DNA from: Gammaproteobacteria bacterium HGW-Gammaproteobacteria-14
Lineage (GTDB): Bacteria > Pseudomonadota > Gammaproteobacteria > Pseudomonadales > Alcanivoracaceae
Direction: 5' to 3'
Length of the DNA: 16,613 bases
Assembly: GCA_002840115.1 (NCBI GenBank)
Contig: PGZG01000014.1
Coordinates: 1-16,613 of the forward strand
The translations under genes were made by a program, and so were the position numbers. The notes under the pieces are model-generated. The model was not told the DNA's origin, did no database searches, and saw nothing but the letters and a program-made list of their open reading frames with translations. This document shows, in pieces, positions 1-8,776 of the stretch; the stretch's first letter is position 1; each line of letters begins with the position of its first letter.

Positions 1-1
1 C

Positions 2-424
2 TATGACTATTTCCCGATTCTGCGCGAGCGTCGCCAGCAACAGGCCGGCACTCTGTCCGGCGGCCAACAACAGATGCTGGCCATTGGTCGCGGCCTGATG
101 TCACGGCCATCGCTGATGCTGCTGGACGAGCCGTCCCTCGGCCTGTCGCCACTGTTGGTACAGGAAATTTTCACCATTATTCGACGACTGAATAAAGAAC
201 AGGGTGTCACCATTCTGCTGGTAGAGCAGAACGCCCATGTCGCCCTGAAAACCGCCGACTATGGCTATGTGCTGGAAACCGGCCGGATTGTAATGGCTGG
301 CAGCGCTGAAAAGCTGCTCGCCTCCGACGATATCCGCGAGTTCTATCTGGGCCAGTCCGGCGGCCACGGCGACGCAGAAGGCCGGCAAGACAAACGCTGG
401 AAACGGAAGAAGACCTGGCGATGA
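2..424 (+). CDS. livF: Liv-type ABC transporter ATP-binding protein, LivF-like (5' partial)
   Basis: This is the C-terminal part of an ABC-transporter ATPase; the gene begins upstream of the window. The frame is open from base 2. Visible motifs are the ABC signature LSGGQQQ (bases 53-73), the Walker B segment LMLLDEP with catalytic Asp and Glu at 125-130, the D-loop region SLGLSP, and the switch His in EQNAH (236-238). The wording LSGGQQQMLAIGRGLM and the ending IREFYLG are typical of LivF, one of the two ATPases that drive branched-chain amino acid (HAAT) importers from the cytoplasmic face. A basic tail rich in Lys and Arg follows IREFYLG and is longer than usual. The stop codon overlaps the ATG of the acyl-CoA synthetase (ATGA, 421-424), so the two are probably translationally coupled. 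The HAAT ATPase assignment is firm. The true substrate need not be an amino acid, given the ligase in the operon. Confidence 0.9.
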   Translation, partial: YDYFPILRERRQQQAGTLSGGQQQMLAIGRGLMSRPSLMLLDEPSLGLSPLLVQEIFTIIRRLNKEQGVTILLVEQNAHVALKTADYGYVLETGRIVMAGSAEKLLASDDIREFYLGQSGGHGDAEGRQDKRWKRKKTWR

Positions 425-2226
425 CCATGACTGACGAACTGCATATCGACGGCTGTAATACCATGGCCAAGCTATGGCGCAAGCAGTGCCTTCAACGCGG
501 CACGCGCATTGCCCATCGGGAAAAAGCGCTCGGCATCTGGCAGGCCTACAGCTGGGAACACTACTACCAGCGTGGCCGCGCCATCGGCGTGGCATTGATG
601 GAACTGGGACTGCAGCGCGGCCAGGCTGTATCCATTCTCAGCGAAGACAACAAGGAATGGCTCTATTGCGATCTCGGCATTGTCGGCGCCGGGGGCATTG
701 CTAACGGTGTCTACACCACCGACAGTGCCGAGCAGCTTGCCTACCTGATTAACGACAGTGGCTCCGCGTTTCTGTTTGTTGAAAATGACGAACAACTGGA
801 CAAATACCTGACCGTGCGCGATCAGGTGCCCACCTTGCAAAAAGTCATCGTTTTTGAGCGTAAAGGCCTGCGCGATTTCAGCGATCCGATGGTAATGTTT
901 CTTGACGACCTCTACGCCCTTGGCGATGCGGTTGCCGACGCCGAAACCCGTTTTGCCGCCGCCATTGAGCAAAGTCAGCCGGATGATATCCGTATGCTGA
1001 TCTACACCTCCGGCACCACCGGTGCACCCAAGGGAGCGATGATCAGCCACCGCAATATCCTGTTCCAGCTCAGTGCCGGCGAACAAATGCTGGAAGCACT
1101 GGAGAGCGACGAGCAGCTTTGCTTTCTGCCGCTTTGCCATATTCTGGAACGGCTGGTCTCTGTAGAAATGCCCATTTACAAAGGCTGCACCGTCAACTTT
1201 GCGGAAAGCCCGGAAACCGTTTTTGATAACCTGCGCGAAGTATCGCCCCACACCTTCACCGCCGTGCCCCGCCTGTGGGAGAAGATCTACAGCTCACTGA
1301 TGAATATGCGCACCGACGCCACCGGCTTTGGTCGCTGGGCGTTTGATAAAGCCATCGCTGCCGGCCTGTCACTGCACGCCAACGACTCCCCCTCCCTTTG
1401 GCAAAAAATCCATTACCGGCTGTGGGATCTTCTGGTACTGCGCAACCTTCGCGACCTTATCGGCATGTCGCAGATGCGCCGCGCCACCACCGGTGCAGCA
1501 CCCATTTCGCCGGATCTGATCCGCTGGTTCCATGCCATCGGCGTGCCACTCTATGAAGGCTACGGCATGACGGAAAGCACCGGCGTCATCTCCATTAACA
1601 CCAGCGCACGACAACAGATCGGCACCGTTGGCAGCCTGCTGCCCGGCACTGACGTACGGATATCCGAACAGGGTGAAATTGTCATCCGTGGCGGCCATGT
1701 CTTTGCCGGTTACTGGAAAAAGCCGGAAAAGACCGCCGAAGATATTCGCGATGGTTGGCTGCATACCGGCGACATGGGCAAGCTTGAAGACGGCATGCTA
1801 ACCATCACCGGGCGGATTAAAGACATCATCATTACCGCCGGTGGCAAAAACATCACCCCGGCAGAAATCGAGAGCAAGCTGAAGTTCTCGCCTTATATTT
1901 CTGATGCGGTGGTGATCGGCGATCAGCGCAAGTACCTCACCTGCCTTATCATGATTGATCAGGAAAATGTTGAAAAATACGCTCAGGAAAAACAGGTGCA
2001 CTTCTCCGACTTCGCCTCCCTGTGTCGCGCCGAAGAGGTGCTCGCGCTGATCGACGGCATCGTCAACGAGGTCAACCAGTCCTTTGCTCAGGTCGAGCAA
2101 ATCAAGTATTTCCGCCTGATTGATGTTCTGCTAACCGCCGAAGATGACGAGCTGACTGCCACCATGAAGCTCAAACGCTCTTTTGTAGAAAAGAAGCACA
2201 AGACCCTGATTGATTCCATGTACTGA
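421..2226 (+). CDS. Long-chain acyl-CoA synthetase / AMP-dependent ligase (FadD15-like)
   Basis: A 601-residue ANL-superfamily adenylating enzyme. It activates a carboxylic acid with ATP to an acyl-AMP and passes it to CoA. Motifs in order: the phosphate-binding loop YTSGTTGAPKG (residues 195-205), the acyl-adenylate motif YEGYGMTE (378-385), HTGD (448-451) with the ribose-binding Asp, the hinge and CoA-side motif GRIKD (464-468) followed by AGGKN, and a C-terminal MKLKRS (582-587) that supplies the candidate catalytic Lys. Length and the HILER/LWEK segments match the long-chain fatty acyl-CoA ligase branch (FadD15 or eukaryotic LACS-like) rather than acetyl-CoA synthetase. There is no signal peptide. 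It starts inside the stop of the livF-like gene and is followed by a binding protein, so it is part of an import operon and probably activates the imported acid. The ATG at 421 is chosen for the overlap; ATG at 427 is an alternative. Chain-length preference cannot be read from sequence. Confidence 0.9.
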   Translation: MTMTDELHIDGCNTMAKLWRKQCLQRGTRIAHREKALGIWQAYSWEHYYQRGRAIGVALMELGLQRGQAVSILSEDNKEWLYCDLGIVGAGGIANGVYTTDSAEQLAYLINDSGSAFLFVENDEQLDKYLTVRDQVPTLQKVIVFERKGLRDFSDPMVMFLDDLYALGDAVADAETRFAAAIEQSQPDDIRMLIYTSGTTGAPKGAMISHRNILFQLSAGEQMLEALESDEQLCFLPLCHILERLVSVEMPIYKGCTVNFAESPETVFDNLREVSPHTFTAVPRLWEKIYSSLMNMRTDATGFGRWAFDKAIAAGLSLHANDSPSLWQKIHYRLWDLLVLRNLRDLIGMSQMRRATTGAAPISPDLIRWFHAIGVPLYEGYGMTESTGVISINTSARQQIGTVGSLLPGTDVRISEQGEIVIRGGHVFAGYWKKPEKTAEDIRDGWLHTGDMGKLEDGMLTITGRIKDIIITAGGKNITPAEIESKLKFSPYISDAVVIGDQRKYLTCLIMIDQENVEKYAQEKQVHFSDFASLCRAEEVLALIDGIVNEVNQSFAQVEQIKYFRLIDVLLTAEDDELTATMKLKRSFVEKKHKTLIDSMY

Positions 2227-2275
2227 ATATTTTCCATGCACTGTTTTTTTATGCACTATATGTTTCATGTACTAG

Positions 2276-2294
2276 GCGGGTTACCCGCAGGAGA
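2276..2294 (+). promoter_or_regulatory. Small GC hairpin abutting the ribosome-binding site of the binding-protein gene
   Basis: GCGGG (2276-2280), loop TTA, CCCGC (2284-2288) forms a short perfect hairpin. It ends directly before AGGAGA (2289-2294), which sits 5 bases ahead of the ATG at 2300. The Shine-Dalgarno is strong and decides the start. A stem touching it could modulate translation or protect the 3' segment of the operon mRNA, so that the binding protein is made in excess of the ATPase. The role is inferred. Confidence 0.4.
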
Positions 2295-2299
2295 CCACC

Positions 2300-3469
2300 A
2301 TGAAAAGAATCTGCCTGATCGCACTAGCCGTATTTATCACAGGCTGTGGAGACAAACCGGAAACTACCCGAGGAGTCACCGATAACGAAGTAATTATTGG
2401 CGGCATCCATGATCTTTCCGGGGTGTTCGCTGCATTTTCCACGCCCGCCGTACGAGCAGCACAGCAACACTTTAGCGCGGTGAATCAGGCCGGCGGCGTA
2501 CATGGCCGCAACATTCGCTATATCGTTGAAGATCATGGCTATCAGGTACCGCGCGCAGTACAGGCCACTAACAAGCTGATCAGCCGTGACAATATTTTCG
2601 CCATGGTAATGAGCCTCGGCACCCCACATAACCTGGCGGCCTTCCCGGTGATGGACCGCAACAATGTACCTAGCATTATGCCGCTGGCATTGTCCGCGCA
2701 AATGCAAACCGAAGGTGACTTCTCGCAACGCTTTGTCTTTGGCCCGAGCTACTATGACAGCGTGCTCGCTGGTGTGAACTGGCTGGCCGAAGAGCATGGT
2801 TTGCAGAACCTTTGCGTCATGTATATCCCCTCGGATTTCGGCCAGGAAGTGAATCAGGCCATGGTTGATGCCGCTGCCAACAATGACGCCCTGACGCTCA
2901 AGGAGTCCACCTCACACCGCCCGGATGAAAGCGACTTTACCGGCACGCTGTCGCGACTACGTGCTGCAGAATGTCAGCTGGTCGCTCTGGCCGTAGCCGT
3001 TCGCCCGATTATTTCAATAACCGCCGCGGCTCGGGATATGGGCTGGACCGACGTGAAATTTATCGTCTCCCAGGCGGGCTTTCATTCCGCCGTTGCCGCA
3101 GCGCCGGGTAATGCCACCGAGGGCCTTTATGGGGTATCCGCATGGCAGGATATTCACACTCGCAAGGACACTCCGGAAACCAGCGCCTGGATCACCAGCT
3201 ACCAACAAGCCACTGGTGAATTCCCGAGCAGCGGCGCGGTACTAGGTCATGTCGGTGCGGAAATCTTTGTTCGCGCATTGCAAGCCGCGGGCCCGGAACT
3301 GACCATGGATGGCTTCCTCGCCGCCATGGAAACCCTCAACTTCGTTGAGCCCGTCACCGGTGTTGCAGTGGCCATGTCCGCAGACAACCACGAAGCCTCC
3401 AGTGACATCCACATCTCCCGCGTCGAGAGTGGCATCTGGCAACCACTGACAGTGGTGCGCCAACCCTAA
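2300..3469 (+). CDS. Liv-type ABC transporter substrate-binding lipoprotein (LivK-like)
   Basis: A 389-residue periplasmic binding protein of the type-1 fold (Leu/Ile/Val-binding family). The N-terminus is a lipoprotein signal: two basic residues, a hydrophobic stretch and the lipobox ITGC with Cys16 as the acylated residue. Gly17 follows, with no Asp at the +2 position, so by the enterobacterial rule it would not be retained at the inner membrane. The start of the mature domain, EVIIGGIHDLSGVFAAF, is the classic opening of HAAT binding proteins, and NQAGGVHGR and MVMSLGTPHN are further family signatures. It lies 73 bp after the ligase, with its own strong ribosome-binding site, and should deliver ligand to the permeases encoded upstream. 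A lipid-anchored form is less common in Gram-negative bacteria, where most LivK-type proteins are soluble. The ligand is unknown; a carboxylic acid, as suggested by the neighbouring ligase, is an inference. Confidence 0.9.
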   Translation: MKRICLIALAVFITGCGDKPETTRGVTDNEVIIGGIHDLSGVFAAFSTPAVRAAQQHFSAVNQAGGVHGRNIRYIVEDHGYQVPRAVQATNKLISRDNIFAMVMSLGTPHNLAAFPVMDRNNVPSIMPLALSAQMQTEGDFSQRFVFGPSYYDSVLAGVNWLAEEHGLQNLCVMYIPSDFGQEVNQAMVDAAANNDALTLKESTSHRPDESDFTGTLSRLRAAECQLVALAVAVRPIISITAAARDMGWTDVKFIVSQAGFHSAVAAAPGNATEGLYGVSAWQDIHTRKDTPETSAWITSYQQATGEFPSSGAVLGHVGAEIFVRALQAAGPELTMDGFLAAMETLNFVEPVTGVAVAMSADNHEASSDIHISRVESGIWQPLTVVRQP

Positions 3470-3918
3470 ACGGGTAAAAAGGGCCGGCGGTGTGTCTTTC
3501 AGCAGCAAGAATGATGCATGCCAAAGAAAACCGCTGGCCCACATCCTCCCGGTCACCGAACACCTCCTCCGCAGCAGCATTGCGCGCTCTGCCCACACCA
3601 AAGCAGGCATATAACAACCATTCGGAACCGATAATCGGTAGCCGGAGAGCCGTTCTGTAAAGCTCGATCTGAAAACCGTAGTCGTAATCAACCCACACTG
3701 CATGTCGGGCCAGCACAGCATCAGATTATTGCACTGAAGGACTCGACGTCAGGCAATGGGGCTAACGCGAGAGCCCGGTATACGCGTAACCACTGATACA
3801 CCTTCTGCACATGTCCGGTATTGAATAACGGGTGGCGCATATTGTGCAGCACTCTGGCCGTACCATCAGGCGCCTCTGCCAAAAATAGCAGAATACAAAT
3901 AATAAACCGGGGAACCCC
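3470..3918. other. Intergenic region with a possible decayed minus-strand reading frame
   Basis: 449 bp separate the transporter operon from the M19 hydrolase gene. I find no clear terminator. GGGCCGGCGG (3481-3490) and CCGCTGGCCC (3531-3540) form a 9/10 inverted repeat with a 40-base gap. On the minus strand two overlapping open stretches translate to protein-like sequence: about 3905 to 3727 (ending in PLPDVESFSAII then a stop) and, in a neighbouring frame, about 3725 down to 3480 (containing LPIIGSEWLLYACFGVGRA). They would join with a single frameshift. I do not recognise the product, neither stretch has a convincing start, and this may be chance. The ribosome-binding site of the next gene, GGGGA, is at 3909-3913. 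Confidence 0.35.
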
Positions 3919-6045
3919 ATGCTCACTCCTGCTGCACGCCCTCTAGTCGCGATACTAGCTATATTCGCCATACTCCCGCTTTCCTCCACCGCGCTCGCAG
4001 GGGCGACAAAGAACGCTGTTTATCAGCTGGCACAACAATGCGTCGCGATTCGCTCGCCCGGTTCCGGTAAATATCTGACCAATAACCTGAACGTGTTCCG
4101 CTTTAACACCGGCGATATCAATCAGGCAGAAAAGTTCTTCGTCAAACCGGCACGGCTTGGGGATTTTCTGCTAACCGACAGAACTGGTAGATACCTCTCC
4201 AGTATTGTTCCTCAGGTGGAGTCGCCCTTTCCACAACCCGGCCTGGCATCGGAATGGCGCATCAGTGGACAGCAAATCGCCAATAATCACTTCCGCTTCA
4301 AACTGAATAACCGCCTTACCCAAGCACCGATTCAATACGAGTACATGCAGAAAATAACACGCAAGTTCCTCTGGTTTACCTATCACACCTGGGAGCCGCG
4401 CATTGACCAGCACTTCGATCTGGTGACGCGCACTGATTGCAAGTCCTATCCAGAAATTCCCACCAATGTGCGCGGCGACATCAACGCTCTGAAAGGCGAC
4501 ATCAATGCCCCCGTACGCGGCTATGTCGATGCTCACACCCATATCACCTCCTACGAGTTTATGGGCGGGCGGGTGATGCATGGCGCGCCATTCCACAAAT
4601 ACGGAGTGCCATGGGCATTGGATGACAGTGCTCGCAACCATGGACCGAATGGCTCCCTTGATCTGATCGGCAACCTGCTTGAGTACGGGGATCCGGGCTT
4701 TCGATACGACACCCGTGGCTGGCCGGATTTTCCGTTCTGGCCGAACGCCCGGCAAAAAACCCATACCGGTTACTACTACAAGTGGATCGAGCGAGCCTGG
4801 TTATCCGGCATGCGTATGAACGTCACCTTGCTGGTGGAAAATCAGGTGCTGTGCCTGGCGCAATCCACCATCAATCCAATCGGCTGGATACCCAAAAACA
4901 GCTGCGACACCATGGACAGCATTCGCCTGCAGGCCAAACGCGTCTATGAAATGCAGGATTATATTGATGCTCAAGCCGGTGGCCCGGGCAAAGGCTTCTT
5001 CCGCGTGGTGACTTCGCCGGCACAGGCGCGACAGGTGATTGCCGACGGCAAACTGGCCGTAGTGATGGGCGTAGAAGCCTCAGAAACGCTGAACTGCGGC
5101 ATCAAGGACTACTGCGATATCTCCAAGATAGAGCAAGGCCTTAATGAACTGTACCAACTGGGCGTACGCGCCATTTTCCCGGCGCATAAATCCGATAATC
5201 AGTTCAGCGGCGGGAAAGTCGAAAACGGCTTTGTCAATCTCGGCCAGGCACTGGCAACTGGTCATTACTTTGAAACCAAACACTGTGATGAACATACCCG
5301 CGGCAAGGCCATGGACTCCGGACTACCGGTAATTGGTGAAGTACCAGTAATAAACCAGTTGCTGGTTCAGGTCGGTGTATCACCGAGTTATGACGATCAT
5401 GATGACCACTGCAACACCCGCGCACTGACACCTTTTGGCGTATATCTGGTTAATCGCATGATCGACCTGAACATGATCATTGACCTGGATCATCTCAGTG
5501 CTGACGCGATCTCACAGGTCATGGATATAGTCGAAGCCCGTGATTATAGCGGCGTGGTCAGCTCGCATAGCTTTATGCACGGCGCCAAGGACGGAGCGCT
5601 ACATCGCAACTTCAAACGCATGCTCAATGTTGGCGGATTCGCCGCTCACTATATGCAAAATGCAGATCGTGCCCAGACGCAGTTCCCGGAATATCTGGAT
5701 GCGATACAGCAAACACCCTATCTGCTGGCCATGGGCATCGGCACAGACACCTCGGGTCTTTCTGGGCAACCCGGGGCGAGGCACATAGGCGGCAACCCGC
5801 TGGCCTATCCGTTTACCACTGAGCTTGGCTTGGTATTTGATCGGCAGAAATCAGGCAACCGCACCTTTGACCTCAATAATGAGGGCATGGCCCACTACGG
5901 CCTGCTGCCGGACTTGATCGAAGACATTCGACAGCGAACGCACCCACGCATCTATGAAGGCATTATGAACTCTGCTGAAGGTTACCTGCAGATGTGGGAG
6001 CGGGCGGAAAGCAATAACAATGCACAGTATGTGGATCCGCTATAA
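3919..6045 (+). CDS. Secreted M19 (renal/membrane dipeptidase fold) family hydrolase with N-terminal trefoil-like domain
   Basis: A 708-residue exported protein. The signal peptide spans about residues 1-27, with predicted cleavage after ALA27. Residues about 30-170 contain short repeating units such as SGKYLTNN and TGRYLSS that resemble a fascin- or ricin-type beta-trefoil; this is an inference. The rest resembles the M19 metallo-hydrolase barrel of the amidohydrolase superfamily. Candidate metal ligands are His206 and His208 (DAHTH), Glu386 (GVEAS), His525 (DLDHLS), His550 (SSHSF) and Asp610 (GTDTSG), matching the canonical HxD, E, H, H, D pattern except that the usual Asp is His208. Classical M19 enzymes cleave dipeptides or cyclise amides and have about 350-420 residues. 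Here about 178 residues lie between the first His pair and the Glu, longer than in the renal enzyme. Several Cys (for example in LNCGIKDYCD) suggest disulfides in the periplasm or outside. It appears monocistronic. Substrate unknown. Confidence 0.75.
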   Translation: MLTPAARPLVAILAIFAILPLSSTALAGATKNAVYQLAQQCVAIRSPGSGKYLTNNLNVFRFNTGDINQAEKFFVKPARLGDFLLTDRTGRYLSSIVPQVESPFPQPGLASEWRISGQQIANNHFRFKLNNRLTQAPIQYEYMQKITRKFLWFTYHTWEPRIDQHFDLVTRTDCKSYPEIPTNVRGDINALKGDINAPVRGYVDAHTHITSYEFMGGRVMHGAPFHKYGVPWALDDSARNHGPNGSLDLIGNLLEYGDPGFRYDTRGWPDFPFWPNARQKTHTGYYYKWIERAWLSGMRMNVTLLVENQVLCLAQSTINPIGWIPKNSCDTMDSIRLQAKRVYEMQDYIDAQAGGPGKGFFRVVTSPAQARQVIADGKLAVVMGVEASETLNCGIKDYCDISKIEQGLNELYQLGVRAIFPAHKSDNQFSGGKVENGFVNLGQALATGHYFETKHCDEHTRGKAMDSGLPVIGEVPVINQLLVQVGVSPSYDDHDDHCNTRALTPFGVYLVNRMIDLNMIIDLDHLSADAISQVMDIVEARDYSGVVSSHSFMHGAKDGALHRNFKRMLNVGGFAAHYMQNADRAQTQFPEYLDAIQQTPYLLAMGIGTDTSGLSGQPGARHIGGNPLAYPFTTELGLVFDRQKSGNRTFDLNNEGMAHYGLLPDLIEDIRQRTHPRIYEGIMNSAEGYLQMWERAESNNNAQYVDPL

Positions 6046-6339
6046 CAGCAAGCCAACTACACTAGAAATAGACATTAAAGAGAAGATCAAGGCGCTCTGC
6101 GACACAAGTCCGGATGCGCCTGACTCTCCGGGAAACCAGTGCCTGAAAACCCGCTGCCAGAAAGCCACTGGCAAACGTCCCTGAAGTCCCTCACAAGCCC
6201 GATAAACCCCATCCCGCTTCCCCTTTTTAATCTGCCAGACAGGCAATCAATTATTCCTATCGGCTGTATCCGAAGCCTCCATTGGGAGCTGATCCAGTGC
6301 TAACGTATAACGAGGATGTACAGTCTGATTATTGGGCGT

Positions 6340-6364
6340 ATTGTTTGATCAATGCCAAAACAAT
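6340..6364. repeat. 7-bp inverted repeat upstream of katG
   Basis: ATTGTTT at 6340-6346 and AAACAAT at 6358-6364 are exact reverse complements separated by 11 bases. The central region includes the 8-base palindrome TTGATCAA (6344-6351). Together they make an operator-like patch about 130 bases ahead of the katG start. No regulator can be named. Confidence 0.3.
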
Positions 6365-6394
6365 GTACGTGATGTAGTGCGCCTTTTTGTCTGG

Positions 6395-6410
6395 CTCTGC
6401 TTGAGCAGAG
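6395..6410. promoter_or_regulatory. Operator-like palindrome upstream of katG
   Basis: CTCTGCT, two bases, AGCAGAG: exact 7-bp arms. The 2-base centre is too tight for an efficient RNA hairpin loop and there is no following T tract, so a dimeric regulator site is more likely than a terminator. It lies 82 bases ahead of the katG start codon. The role is inferred from position and symmetry only. Confidence 0.3.
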
Positions 6411-6491
6411 ATCAGGCAGAGTAGCCTTGGATGGCATACATCGTCTGTACCTGAGATGTAGCCCAACTGACGGAAAATCGGGAGAACACAA

Positions 6492-8717
<2,226 letters not shown>

Positions 8718-8730
8718 TCCGTTAACCTGC

Positions 8731-8770
8731 AAAAACACACCGTTCTCCGCTGTTCCAGCGGGGGACGGTG
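8731..8770 (-). terminator. Rho-independent terminator of the papain-like/ATP-grasp operon
   Basis: CACCGTTCTCCGC (8738-8750) pairs with GCGGGGGACGGTG (8758-8770), a 13-bp stem with two G-U pairs and a 7-base loop. Read on the minus strand the stem is followed by G and five T (the A run at 8731-8735), which fits termination of the minus-strand operon ending at 8777. There is no T tract on the plus side, so it is a weaker stop for katG, although the hairpin lies just after it and could still stabilise that mRNA end. Confidence 0.75.
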
Positions 8771-8776
8771 ATAGCT

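Larger units (their letters stand above)
6046..6491. other. Intergenic region upstream of katG
   Basis: 446 bp without a convincing gene; minus-strand open frames here lack good starts and family resemblance. Two inverted repeats stand out: ATTGTTT (6340-6346) with AAACAAT (6358-6364), and CTCTGCT (6395-6401) with AGCAGAG (6404-6410), the latter with only 2 bases between the arms. I could not match a full tandem OxyR site (four spaced ATAG elements) by eye. The katG ribosome-binding site GGGAGA lies at about 6480-6485. Confidence 0.5.

Noticed and set aside
472..1251. 259-residue minus-strand open frame
   Set aside because: Antisense to the acyl-CoA synthetase, with no ribosome-binding site or recognisable domain.
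4171..4764. 197-residue minus-strand open frame
   Set aside because: Antisense to the M19-like hydrolase; the plus-strand frame has the signal peptide and metal-site motifs.
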